Positions 11,840-22,681 of a DNA stretch of 64,000 nucleotides are shown in pieces. The stretch lies in assembly GCF_000219625.1 (NCBI RefSeq), contig NC_018213.1:1048055-1112054 (forward strand), written 5' to 3'. Both the position numbers and the translations under genes were made by a program. The notes below the pieces were generated by a model. That model made no database searches. It saw only the letters and a list, made by a program, of their open reading frames with translations, and was not told the DNA's origin. How positions within the stretch are numbered: position 1 is the first letter of the stretch; every line of letters begins with the position of its first letter. The stretch comes from Zymoseptoria tritici IPO323 (lineage: Eukaryota; Ascomycota; Dothideomycetes; Mycosphaerellales; Mycosphaerellaceae).

Positions 11840-12694
11840 CTACCACTTCTCCATCATCGGCCGAATATCAATCTCGTTAGTGAAACACCTCTTACTCTGC
11901 GTATGTAAATACCAATAACTCTCCGCAATATCGTCCGCCGCGATCTTCGCCTCGGGAGCCATGCCTTTCGTCCACTCCTTGGTTAACTCAATATCAATAA
12001 CTCCATCGACGATCGAGTGCGCAACGTGCACGCCTTGCGGAGCGTACTCCCTCGCGATGGACATGGATAGAGCTCGCATGGCGAATTTGGCGGATGCGAA
12101 GACGGACATCTGCGCGTTGGCTTTGATGGATGCGGTGGCGCCTGTGAAGATCAAGGTGGGCGGGTACTTGGCTGAGGAGTCGGAGGCGTGGAGGAGGAGG
12201 CCGGGAAGGACGTGTTGGGCGAACATGAAGGCTCCTTTGCTGGGGGTTGGAGGTTGTGTTAGAATTGAGGCCCTTGCGAGGTAGGGAGGGTGGACTTACG
12301 CAACGACGCCATGAGCAGTCTCGAAGTCCTCGACGCTGATCTCGAGGATGGGCTTTCGCTTCGGTCGGGAGGAGGCATTGAAGATTGCTGCGGCGATTGG
12401 AGCGCCAGAGAACTCCTGCTCGATCTTGCTGAAGGCAGCTTTCAAGCTGTCTTGAGAGGAGACATCGGTTGAGATGCCGATGGCTCGTCCGCCGCTTTTG
12501 TTGATCTCCTCGGCGGTAGGTTCGAAGTTGGAGGGGTTTCGGGCCAAAAGGACAACAGGATAGGAGGCTGCGAAGCGTTTGGCTATCTCAGCTCCTGTGC
12601 CACTGGAGTAAATGTCAGTTGATTCTTGTCGTAGAGCTCATTGGAGATTGACGTACGGTCCGACGCCGGCTATGATTGCGATTGCTTTAGACAT
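11840..12694 (-). CDS. Short-chain dehydrogenase/reductase with Phe in place of the catalytic Tyr
   Basis: Three minus-strand exons, 12694-12657, 12602-12300 and 12239-11840, with introns of 54 and 60 nt (GTACGT...CCAG and GTAAGT...CCCCAG), give 246 residues. The N-terminus reads AGVGPGTG, the Rossmann glycine motif for NAD(P), with the codon for the Pro split by intron 1. Downstream are the conserved FNAS stretch (NNAG equivalent) and TGATAS followed by FASAKFA, where the usual YxxxK catalytic motif has Phe instead of Tyr while the Lys is kept. The length is normal for a classical SDR. The substrate is unknown. The Tyr loss may mean altered chemistry or a non-catalytic role. Confidence 0.88.
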
Positions 12695-13152
12695 GGTGCT
12701 TGTGTTGGCGATGGTGTGAATTCCTGTCTTCTGGGAATGCTCTAGGGAAGTCAGAAGATGTTTTGATACTCTCGACTCTTGTACTTGAAGAGGCTTCGTC
12801 TTCGCTCTGCTAATATGCGATTACCAATGCGAATGACGCTGTTGCGGCTGAGGGGCATGATAGCTCGTTATTAGGTTGGAACCGCCTCGGGCGAAACGAT
12901 CAGTAATCGGTATATCACAGCAGCAAAGGCCTGGCTCGAGAGAGGTACTATATGCCTACCTCCAACGCACCATCACTAATCAGTAGACCGAGACACGCAA
13001 CGGATCAGGCTTACCATCACGCTATAGCGACTCAGTCCGTAGCTCCGACTGAGACCTATACGTGAAGAGCGGAAGCACACCGCTGTACAGATACAAAAAA
13101 CCGCCGCCTCGCTGAGTTGCAAGTTCGATCGGTATCGCAAGAAATCGTAGCC
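12695..13152. promoter_or_regulatory. Divergent promoter region, SDR and DUF302 genes
   Basis: 458 bp between two divergent start codons. No gene or clear motif seen. Confidence 0.5.
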
Positions 13153-13716
13153 ATGGCCAAACGAACGGAGACGACCTACCAAGTCACGCGAATCACTCGC
13201 ACTTTCGACAAGACCTTTGACCAAGTCCTGGAGCGTTTGAACTCCAGCATCAAACAGCCTGACGGCGCCGGCTTGGGCATCATCGACCACTTACAATCCA
13301 AAGGAGCCTTTGAGAAGGTTACCAATGCAGCTCTCGGACCACATGGATTCATGAAGTTCCAACAGTTCGATCATGGACAATGGATGGGCTTGTACGGCGT
13401 GAATGGAGGCAGAAATGTGGCAAGGATCATCTTTGGGAACCCTCAGATTGCTATATCGATGTTGAAGCATGACGTGAGTGCCGGTCTGTTCGTGCCGGTT
13501 GAGGTCTTAATCATCGAGAGGGAGGATGGGAAGGGCACGGATGTGGTTCAAGGTGAGGTTTCTCCTGGCAAGTCGTGATGGAGTCGAGCTGAAATTTGAA
13601 CAGTGAAGCCGAGTACGTTGATTGCGGGCGCCGAGGGGTCGAGCGATGAATTGAAGAAGGCAGCGGAGGTTCTGGACGACAAGTTGGAGAAATTGTGGGA
13701 GTATGTTGCAGAGTGA
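13153..13716 (+). CDS. DUF302 domain protein
   Basis: Two exons, 13153-13552 and 13604-13716, joined across a 51-nt intron (GTGAGG...AACAG), give 170 residues. The sequence has the DUF302 pattern: an N-terminal region with FDQVLERLNSSI, then GLGIIDHL, a central GNP followed by an AISMLKHDVSAGLFVPVEVLI segment, and a C-terminal DDKLEKLWEYVAE helix. The family is small and of unsettled function, common as a single gene in fungi and bacteria. No signal peptide is seen. EXO5 begins 184 bp downstream on the same strand. Confidence 0.85.
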
Positions 13717-13899
13717 GAGAGCTCTGTTTGTTGGAGGATGGCCAATAGAAGGGCCGAGCGCGCTAAATTGATTGATACGTGACTTGAATACTCGCTTGTT
13801 ACCGTGATTTCGACGACAGCGAGCTTTGATGCCTGGTGTACTGTTTTCTCGCTCTCCACCGTCTGCAATACCGCCATCTCCAACAACAATGATGGAGCG

Positions 13900-15685
13900 A
13901 TGGCCTTCAAACGTGTCCGCCGTGGATCTGTGCAAACGATGAATCATGACGACAGCGACTACGGCACAGAACTCGACCTCAACGAGAGCGATTATGGCTC
14001 CGACCTCGATGCTGCAACCTGGGACGCACTCTTGACAGAATCCGAGTCACAACAACAGTTTCACTCCTTCAAGGTCGAACAGTTTCCCTCCTTTAACGGT
14101 GAGGACATCCCCGAACCGGTCGTTCAAGATGAGCCCGAGGCGCAAACCCATTCTCTCCGTCTTGCGCGCGTGCGTGACAGCCTCGCACGAGCTATCAGTG
14201 GACTCACGGAGACATGCGAGCAGTTGGACGGGCTGGAGGTGGAACTCAAGCAGGAGCTACCTCAACTACCCCAGCCTCAAAAGCGGGAGCGTACGGTGGA
14301 AGTCGAATACAGCGAGGTTAACCGTCTCGCCTTCATCAGTGAGTTTGGACAAGACAGTAGTGAGTTGGCAGAGACTGACATGCTGACCATAGCGGACGAT
14401 AGCTGCCGCCGAACCACCTGTCGAGTCGCCTGGGAAAGTCGATACGAGGTCGCCCATTGAGAAGTTTCGTAGGTCAAAATACAAGAAGAACATGACTGTG
14501 ACGGACATTGTGTCGCCTGCGTGGTGCGAGATCCAATACTGGTACAACTTAACGAAGCATGGGCGGATACCGAAGACTGTGAACATGGTGAAAGGGTCGA
14601 GGATACACAAAGTCAAAGAGATGGAAGTGCATACAGAAGTGCCAGTGGAGATTGCTACGAAGGAAGACAAGCTTGGTCTACGACTGTGGAATGTCATTCA
14701 AGGCTTGCGGACTCTACGAGCGACGGGCCTGACTCGGGAACTGGAAGTTTTTGGCGTGGTAGAGGGCGAAGTGTTCATTGGGATCATCGACGAGATCTCG
14801 CACACATGTCCAGATGAGGAGAAGGAGGAGAGCATGCTGAAATCAGGGGACACCTCGACTTCACCGAGTACGAAGGCGAAGACAAGTGCTATTCCTGCTG
14901 ATCAACGCACAATGAAGGACTTCTTGACCAGCTCTCAAGCAAGCGGCGTGTCTGGTAGTGACGGCGCATGGCTAAGACCTCTGCGAGAGAAACCTCGCAC
15001 GATATATCTGGGCGACATCAAGACTCGTGGCTCGAGTAAGTTGCCGCGACCAGGCAGCGAGACGAAACCGGCGGAGATTCAGCTGATGATGTACCGACGT
15101 CTACTCCTGGATCTGGCCGCGAACAAGGTCGATGCAGAACCCATCTTCGCCTGCTATACAGTCGAGCCACACAAGCCTTTCAGCGATACGTTCATCGCTT
15201 CGTTGGGCAACATCGACTTCGACTTCTCCTCTCAAATGACAAACGTCTCCATCGAAGCGGACGATGCCAACGACGAATTTGCGGCTCCAGAAAGTGATCC
15301 CCTGGCGGAGATTCTGGCTCATAACACGCTAAGCTCGCTGTGGTCGCACATGATTGCCGAGTTCACAAAGACCATCTCCGTCAACGCTTCTTCGTCTAGT
15401 GTTTCACGACTACTATCCGCAGAGTATCGACAAGCCGATCGTGGCAATGTCATCGGAAGGCACAGCTTCGTGTACAACAGTGACATCCTAGAGCCTTATC
15501 TGCAGGATGTAATGAAGTGGTGGAAGGGACAGCGTGAGCCGCGTGGAGTGGAGATTGAGGATGCATACCTCAAATGCCGACCTTGCGCGTTCAGAGAGAT
15601 ATGTACATGGCGAGCTGAGAAAATCGAGGAAGTCGCGAACAAGGCGAAGCTGAGGAGCGCGGCAAGGTCAAAAAGTCAAGTGTGA
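13900..15685 (+). CDS. exo5: Exonuclease V (Exo5/Dem1-type, Fe-S nuclease)
   Basis: Two exons, 13900-14338 and 14403-15685, give 573 residues. The 64-nt intron uses GTGAGT and the acceptor GATAG (14398-14402); a closer CATAG ten nt upstream would lead into a stop. The C-terminal two thirds carries the family core: TVTDIVSPAWCEIQYWY, then GSRIHK, YLGDIKTRGSSKLP with the metal-binding Asp and Lys of a PD-(D/E)XK nuclease, and CRPCAFREIC near the end, whose three Cys with the earlier Cys form the Fe-S ligand set. Yeast Exo5 is a single-strand DNA exonuclease acting in mitochondrial genome maintenance; animal forms act in nuclear interstrand crosslink repair. The first about 180 residues are acidic and poorly conserved. 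The gene is convergent with the DUF3445 gene, 51 bp away. Confidence 0.9.
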
Positions 15686-15736
15686 AGGTGTACATGACCG
15701 ACGATTTACGATGAACATGCTTCAGATACCCGCTAT

Positions 15737-17118
15737 TCACCAAGGATACGCTCTCGCATTCTCCTCCTTCTCCACGTCCAGCCCATTCCTGACCTGCTCC
15801 TGATGCTTCGCATCGAGATACTCCAGGAGCACGTCGCCATACCTATCCCTTCCCTTATACTTCGCCACATCGTCTCCCCAACTGCGCACTGCACTGGCGA
15901 GCCTCCCAGGCACATACGGCTCCCTCGCGATCTCCACCACGGGATGAAAATACGTCCGAATCGTGAACACCACCCCTCCACTCCTCGGTAATCGCCTCAG
16001 ACTCTGCCTCTCCGACCGAAACCAATGATGCTCCACAATCCGATTCTTTTCCGCGGTGTCCCAGCCAAAACTGCCCTCGGCTCCATCTTCACTACCGATC
16101 GACTCCGACCACGCCAGTCCATCGTCCACCTGGATGAAGTAGTTGTTCCGCACTACTGGCCTGTCCGGCTGTACCCTGTGGAAGAAATTCATCATGCCCT
16201 TTTCTAATTTCTTTTTGTAGCCTGGCACCCCTCCTGATGTGTGGATATTCGAGAGAGGCATACCGAATTTATCTTCCAGGCGCCAAAAACCTGCGAGCAA
16301 GATCGCACCGGCGAGGAGGTAGTATTGTCCGTCTTCGCGCTCGAACATGATGGCCAGATCGTCTTGCACGAGGCGAGCACAGAGCTGCATGGGGTCTTCG
16401 GCGATGCCGTTCACGGTCAGGTGGTCTTTGCGGATGTCGAAGCATTCTCCTGTGGCAAGATTGTCGATGCCGACTTCTGTTCTGCGGAACAGGCTGGGAT
16501 AGCGATCCGGGAGGTAAGATGCCAGTTCTTCGAGGAGCTCCACAGCGCCGTCGACAACGCGCGGCTCTGGGTCCGTCCGGCAGCACTTCGCGCCACGAGA
16601 GGCGATGCGCTGGGCTTTGAGGGTGTGAAATTTGAGGTATTCGTTATCCAGTTCGATCCAGTCATCCCATTGCATTGTGCGGAGACCCATGGTTATGTGA
16701 TATGGGCCATGGCGGAAAGGGCGGTAAGGAAGTGGCGTGGTGGTGGCGAGAGACCAGTCACGGTAGGGAGCGGGCTTGGGACGAGTAAATGGATGAGGTT
16801 CCCAGGCTGTGAGATGTTCATGCTCAGACACTGCAGCACCGCAACGGTATGTAATTGCTACTCACTCCCTGGCTTTCGCGCCGCGGACCGAGCGAGCCCT
16901 TCGGAGCTCGAACGAGACTTCTGCGTTCCAAGTGAATGATGACGAGATGCTAGCCATGGTTGGCATGCAGGTCCTTCGAACAAGTGCTTGATTACACGGT
17001 AGACCAGTATCGAGACGGCAGTGAGCAGGATGATGAAGCCGATCGGGTACGTCTGGGAAGTTTCTCCTTGAAGCCTGTGAACTAGGTCGAGCAAGGACTC
17101 TGTGATAGCTGCGAGCAT
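15737..17118 (-). CDS. DUF3445 / HODM alpha-subunit-like protein with N-terminal membrane segment
   Basis: Two minus-strand exons, 17118-16866 and 16806-15737, give 440 residues. The 59-nt intron is read as GTGAGT...CTCACAG; a nearer CTGCAG acceptor (16831-16833) keeps frame but would make an implausible 35-nt intron. Exon 1 encodes a single hydrophobic segment (IGFIILLTAVSILVYRVI, about 26-43), a likely membrane anchor. Exon 2 carries the family core: MGLRTMQWDDWIELDNEY, DRYPSLF, QDDLAIMFERED, and RQSLRRLPRSGGVVFTIRTYFHPV near the C-terminus. The family name comes from the heme-dependent oxidative N-demethylase alpha subunit, but fungal members are largely uncharacterised and their substrate is not known. 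Confidence 0.85.
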
Positions 17119-17371
17119 TGCTGTCGAAGTTGTTGAGCGAAGCAACGCCTCGACTCAAACAAAACACGAACGTCTCTTACCACCACGCGCAAAGACATGT
17201 TGAGGTCTTATCGATATCGCTCGACGATAGGCGTGGATCTGCGCGCAGCTGTCAGAGCTCGAAACCGGCTTGGGTCATTGATAAGGTATCTGCCATTTGT
17301 GGCAAGTGGGTCCGGCTTGTTGCATTGAGTAATGGCCTGTCTGCAGAATATGTGGAAGCTCGTCGCCCGGA

Positions 17372-19297
17372 TCACAACAGCCGCTCAACGTTGGGCAGCG
17401 CCTTTGGATACTCTCGTTGCTCCTTCTGCCTCCTCTTCAGCAGACAGTATTCTCCCCACACTCTCTTGTATTTTGCTGGAATGAATGCCAGATCTGGCAC
17501 GTAGCCCAATCGTCCGACAATGCCAGTCGATGCGGCATCCAAGTATGGCAAGCACTTGACTTTGTCCCATATTTGCTGGTCGTCGATGTAGCTTGGTTCC
17601 AAAGCTGTTGTTTGCGTGCTGGGTAGATTCACATCGACCATGAAATTGCAGCGCTGCAGGTCGGTGTACTTGCTGAGGTCCTCGCGGTTTTCATCGTTCA
17701 TTCCACTGGGAACTAGCCATGCTCCCGGGAAGACACCGAATCCTGTGGTGGCTTCCGAGAACTCTCCCGGAAGAAGGCCTTTGAATTCGCTCTTGACGAA
17801 CTTCGCGCGGACACCATCTGGAAGCAGGTAGTGGGACGGGAAGCGGTACCATTCCTTACCTAGACACACCAGATCTCCGATATTGGACATGCCTGCCTGG
17901 TGTAAAGGCTTATAGATCTCCAGAGGAGCGCTGAAAGCAGTGACAGTACCCAGCGTACGGAAGACGGCAATAATTGTCGCAACGACAACAAATCCGAGGA
18001 TTCCCAAGAGGCGCAATTGAACAGGAATAGCGCTGACAAGGTCCTTCGGATCGGTCGACCCGAGGTTTGCGAGTATGATGTGCATGGCAACAGCTGCGTT
18101 GAGAGCCAATGCTGGGTAGGCCGGATACATAAATCTCTCCTCCTTGTGCGGCTGCAGTGTGAATATTGCCAGCCACAGGTAGAATGGCGTCAGGAAGACT
18201 ATGCCTCGGAGGTAGCTCGACTTCGTGGCTCCCTTGGTACGCAAGAAGTGCTGAGTAAGAAGTAGCGGCATGGAGGCGAGTGCCAGAAGCAACCAGACAT
18301 GAAAATTCAGGAATAGGTTCCTCAAGTAGAAGTGCCACGGCTCGGTCCCGTAGAGGTCAGGGCCCTTGCTGCTGAACACATTGTACCAGACAATGTTAAG
18401 AGGCACCAGAACCAGCTTCTTGTACAAGAAAGAGTCCAGACCAACCTGCAGAGACAGAACTAGCAGCACTCGAGCAATGCCATCGGCCACTCGCCAGAAA
18501 AGCTCGATGAGACCTTCTCGGCTGCTCAACCATGCCAGAAGCAGCTCCTCGAGCAAGAATGGAGCAGACATTGCTGCAGCGAACGGCCATCCGAGGCAAG
18601 CTCCGGCACCAAAGCAGAAGATACCCTGTGCGGTACGTAGCCCGCCGCGCCAGTCCATGAACGCCGCGATGCCAAGCGTGACAAAGTACATCGCGAAGCT
18701 GCTCGGGAGGTAGGCCGCGCTCGCATGGTACATGCCAGGTGCTGTCACAGTGATGAGAAGGTAGAAGATGGCAATCCTTGGATTCAGCGCCACGGAGATC
18801 TTGGAGAAGAGTCTTGACTCGCAGACTGCGCACACAAATGCGAGAGTGCCGCGGAGGAGGTAGAATTCCGCGACCTTTGGGCTAGCAAGGGCTGGTAGGA
18901 ACTTGACAAGAGGCGTCACAATAGCATGGAGACCTGCATACGTCCAAGATCTAATGGCATAGTCGGGTGAGTACTCCCAAGTCTGGAACCCGTGCCCATG
19001 GTTGAGGTAATGTGTCGGCTCCCAGTAGTTGAAGACTTCATCGCAGTCCTGAATCGGGCTGAATATTGCGGCTACCAGATGGCTTGTGAAGAGAATGTAG
19101 AAGGCCGACATGGCCGGCATGTGAATTGGAACATTCTGCTGTCGCCGCGAACTGCGATCCGAAGTCAGCCCTTGGACACTCTGGCTTCTTTATATGGGAG
19201 AAGCTTACGGAGTTCCAGCTGGCAGCTTAGTAGGCCTTGAAGGTGATTTTGAGAAATTCAGGCTCTTCGCTGAGCCTTTTGATTTCGATGGAGGCAT
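17372..19297 (-). CDS. alg9: ALG9 alpha-1,2-mannosyltransferase (GT22 family)
   Basis: Two minus-strand exons, 19297-19209 and 19151-17372, joined over a 57-nt intron (GTAAGC...TCGCAG), give 622 residues, normal for ALG9. Exon 1 encodes a short Ser/Lys-rich N-terminus beginning MPPSKSKGSAK. The luminal signature QDCDEVFNYWEPTHYL, followed by GFQTWEYSPDYAIRSW, identifies the GT22 family and within it ALG9. Multiple hydrophobic segments follow, with HKEERFMYPAYP in the middle. The enzyme uses dolichol-phosphate mannose to add alpha-1,2-mannoses to the lipid-linked N-glycan precursor in the ER lumen. It is divergent from NAF1 with only 229 bp between start codons. Confidence 0.94.
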
Positions 19298-19526
19298 GTT
19301 GGGTTTTCCCGAGAAATTGATGTGTGCTGCGAAAGACGGTTCAAATAAGTTACTCCTCGAGGAGTGAGCTGGAGACCGGAAGCATCGCGTGAAATTGGAC
19401 CCTGGAAGACGCGCTCGGTCTGCGGTGACGTCTGGCCTCGAGAAATTTCAAAGCTCCGTTCCGTTTGTCGAGACTCGAACATTGCAATCTCCCTTGAACA
19501 CCTCTTCGCTCCACTTTTGCAACGCA

Positions 19527-21782
19527 ATGGACGAACTTCTCGAAACCCAGAATCCCGACGAAGCGCGCCCAAACAAGCGAGTGCGACTCGAGGCTCCGCT
19601 AGAAGTGACGGAACAGCTTCGAGACGAGATGGCGGACGTGGACGATTGGGACGATGTTTACGGTGAGTCCGGTGAGAAGAGTGGCGAGAGCGCGGTGGCG
19701 GCAGCGGCAGCATCTGGTACAGCAGCAGATGCAACAATCAAATCGGAGGTAGACGTAGAAGCGACATCGCAAGAGGCGACCTTTGCGCCGCCGGTGCATG
19801 AGGCGCACGGTCAAGAGGAAGTACAACTTGTGAAGGAGGAGGTGGACGATGGCATCCCAGCGGAGGCTGTGTCGAATGGCGACGATTTTGTGTCGGCTCC
19901 TCTTCAAGAGGAGAACGCAACAGCGACTGTGCTTGCAGAGACTACTGAAATAGTGCGCGACGCCTCCGAATCGAATGAGCAGCAGACTGCGATCAAGGAC
20001 GAACCCATTTCGCAGCCGGAGCTCCCGTTCACCACCGATGAGGCCATCGAAGGCGCGACATCGACAGACATGGTCATGGTGGATGCCGACCAGTCAGTTT
20101 CACAGACGAAAGCCACCGATGATCCCGAGTTCATGGCGGCAGCTGCCGCGCAGAAGGGCGATGAGACTTCAGAATGGCAGTTCGATTCGTCCGACGCCGA
20201 GTCTTCGTCCGACGACAGCAGCTCAGACTCGGATTCGGATTCCGTCAACGACAGCAGCGACGAGGCTTACGATATGATGGACCCCGCTGCATTGGCCAAG
20301 ATTCTCATGGCCGGCGACGGTGAAGATGGGGATGGTGGAGATTCAAAGGGCAAGAGCACGGCGGATCATCAGCCTCGGACAACGAATGAGGTTAAAGAGG
20401 TTGTGGTTGAGAAGCCGGATGTCAAGGTCACAGAGGATATGAAGATTACATTTCTGGGCAATATCGAGAGGACCGTCGAGAACATGGCGTTGATCAAGGG
20501 CGCGACCCCTGGTGAATATCAAGTGTTGGAAGGAGGTTCAGTTCTCTGCACAGAGGACAGGGTTGTGATTGGCGCAGTTGCGGATACCTTTGGCAGAGTT
20601 CAAGAGCCTCTGTACAGCGTGGCGTTCACCAATGCGAAGGAGGTTGAGGCGGCTGGCATAACACACGGCACCAAAATCTTCTACGTGGACAGTCACAGCA
20701 CATTCGTCTTCACGCAGCCGCTCAGGAACATGAAGGGAACAGACGCGTCGAATATCCACGATGAGGAGGTCAATGAGGACGAGCTCGAGTTCTCGGATGA
20801 TGAGGCGGAGGCGGAGCACAAGAGGCAGAAAAAGCTGGCAAAGCAAGCTCGTCGTGGTGGACCTATACGTGGTGGCGGCAGAGGAGGTGGCAGGAGCTTC
20901 GGAGCACCTGGCCACGATTCGGGCGATACTTTCATCGGCGGCGGCGATGCGCCATCTCAGAGCTACGGTGGTGGAATGAGCTATGACGATGACGACGAAC
21001 CTGCAGAGTTCTATCAGCCTTTGAAGCGGCCTGACAATCTGGCGCAAATCATGGCTGGAGGACCCCCCGAGATCAGGCAACCGCTCGCGTTCGATCGAGG
21101 TCGTGGTGGTAGGGGTCGAGGAGATGGCGGACGTGGCCGAGGTGATAGAGGACGCGGCCGTGGAGACAGGGGCCGTGGACGTGGAGATCGCGGTAGAGCC
21201 CGTGGATCATTCCTTCAAGGCGGGCAGCGAGGCGGACGTGAAGGCGCAGACCCAGCAGCTGGCTTCAAGCACAACGCACACACATACCCGGATCAACACA
21301 ACAGTCAGCCACCTGAGCAGCAACCCCACGCTTTGCCGGAGAAGCCACACGTGCCGCAGGGCGCCCTGGAGTCCTACCAGTTTAACGGGGATCGATACCA
21401 GTATGGCCATCCGCCACAGGTGCAGCCTTCAGCAGGTGCCGCGCAGTACACTCCGTACGGTCAGCAACCTGCGGCCAATTTTGCATACCCTGCTGGATCC
21501 CACGTCAATCGGGCATTCTTCCAACCGCAGCAGTACGGTCAGCCGCCCCAGCAGCAGTATCCTCCCTGGAATGGCCAGCAGCAGCAGTACGGTCAGCAGC
21601 ACCAGCAGCAGTACAGCCAGCAACAACCGCAGCAGTACGGTCAGCAACAGTCGCAGCAGTATGGCCAGCAATACCCACGCCACGGCCAGCCTTCGCCTGC
21701 TCCTCAAGGAGCTGCTCCACCAGGAGGAATACCTGACATTGCCGGCATCTTGAGAACGCTGGGCGGCAATCCACCTCAGTGA
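19527..21782 (+). CDS. naf1: NAF1-type H/ACA snoRNP assembly factor
   Basis: Single exon, 751 residues from the first ATG at 19527. The N-terminal 300 residues are acidic and Ser-rich. A Gar1/Naf1 RNA-binding fold lies at about 305-430 (TFLGNIERTVEN, EDRVVIGAVADTFGRVQEPLYSV, GTKIFYVDSHSTFVFTQPLRN). This is followed by an acidic/basic stretch, an RGG/GRG-rich tract (about 522-570) and a Gln/Pro/Tyr-rich tail with repeated QQYGQ units (about 665-725). NAF1 is a nuclear shuttling factor that holds the place of Gar1 during early H/ACA snoRNP assembly. The long Gln-rich tail is a low-complexity feature seen in fungal NAF1. The upstream open frame from 19389 is not used. Confidence 0.9.
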   Translation: MDELLETQNPDEARPNKRVRLEAPLEVTEQLRDEMADVDDWDDVYGESGEKSGESAVAAAAASGTAADATIKSEVDVEATSQEATFAPPVHEAHGQEEVQLVKEEVDDGIPAEAVSNGDDFVSAPLQEENATATVLAETTEIVRDASESNEQQTAIKDEPISQPELPFTTDEAIEGATSTDMVMVDADQSVSQTKATDDPEFMAAAAAQKGDETSEWQFDSSDAESSSDDSSSDSDSDSVNDSSDEAYDMMDPAALAKILMAGDGEDGDGGDSKGKSTADHQPRTTNEVKEVVVEKPDVKVTEDMKITFLGNIERTVENMALIKGATPGEYQVLEGGSVLCTEDRVVIGAVADTFGRVQEPLYSVAFTNAKEVEAAGITHGTKIFYVDSHSTFVFTQPLRNMKGTDASNIHDEEVNEDELEFSDDEAEAEHKRQKKLAKQARRGGPIRGGGRGGGRSFGAPGHDSGDTFIGGGDAPSQSYGGGMSYDDDDEPAEFYQPLKRPDNLAQIMAGGPPEIRQPLAFDRGRGGRGRGDGGRGRGDRGRGRGDRGRGRGDRGRARGSFLQGGQRGGREGADPAAGFKHNAHTYPDQHNSQPPEQQPHALPEKPHVPQGALESYQFNGDRYQYGHPPQVQPSAGAAQYTPYGQQPAANFAYPAGSHVNRAFFQPQQYGQPPQQQYPPWNGQQQQYGQQHQQQYSQQQPQQYGQQQSQQYGQQYPRHGQPSPAPQGAAPPGGIPDIAGILRTLGGNPPQ

Positions 21783-22681
21783 GATTGTCTTGTTCGCAGG
21801 CTTGTCAACGCATCGCCTCGGTGATCGCTTCTGTTCGTTTTGTTGAAGATACCCCACCCCGCAATGTCGGTCGGCACAGGTTCATCGTATGCCATTGCGC
21901 TCGTCGTCCACCGTCGATGCAGCGTTCTCGGTCGGAGTTCTGCACACGCATAGGAGGAGAGCTCCGTGTACACATCAATGATCATGCGAGAGGGCCCGCG
22001 TGGTCGTTAATGCTGCCAAACGTAGTGTAGACAGTACGATTCTTTCGGTCTGATACCTAGTCACATCAATCCTCGTTGTTGCCCTGCTGTGAAGTTGAAT
22101 GATAACTCGTTCGTGTCGATCATTTCGCGGGTCTGCTGCTTTCACATCCGCATATCTGTGTTGGCTCGACACTCGTCGTTCCCGTTCGCTCTCGTGTGCC
22201 GGTTTCTCGTATTCTGCTCCTGCATGTCCATCGTTGAGACCCTTCACCTCGACTGATCGCAACATCAAGTACTCGTGGTCAGAAACATCACATGCCCACG
22301 GCACTACACGATAGTTCAAAAATCGATCCATCCAATGCGGTCATTCAGAGCAGTTCGTCTTGGTCATTGAAAACAAGTAGAGTAAGCTCACTCGATCGCC
22401 TTTTGTGCCCTGCGAAGAACCCAAACCCTAACCCTAGCGTCAGGTGTGCTCACCATGCCAGCGTTCGTCCGAGCGATTTCGCTAGACTGATGTAAATAGG
22501 TGACCACGCCATCTTCATCGACCGGTATGCAAGAGAAAATTGAGTGATCTGGATTGTCGAGGATGCCTCTGCGGCCACGGAACCGCCATGCTCACAAGCA
22601 ATACGAAAACGAGCAGACCGCAGTCTGTCGACCAACAAAACGCCAGTGATCCCAACGACTATACAAGCGCCAACGACAACC
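21783..22681. other. Convergent intergenic region between NAF1 and BUB1
   Basis: About 0.9 kb with no supported gene; short frames overlap on both strands. Contains a second telomere-like motif (22418-22438). Confidence 0.5.
22418..22438 (-). repeat. Short interstitial telomere-like repeat (CCCTAA orientation)
   Basis: The plus strand reads CCCAAACCCTAACCCTAG, that is, telomere-type units in the orientation opposite to the motif at 6264. Like the first, it lies between two convergent genes. Confidence 0.8.

Noticed and set aside
16831..16865. 35-nt intron in the DUF3445 gene using a nearby CTGCAG acceptor
   Set aside because: Keeps frame but is too short for a fungal intron; the 59-nt version ending CTCACAG also keeps frame and is preferred.
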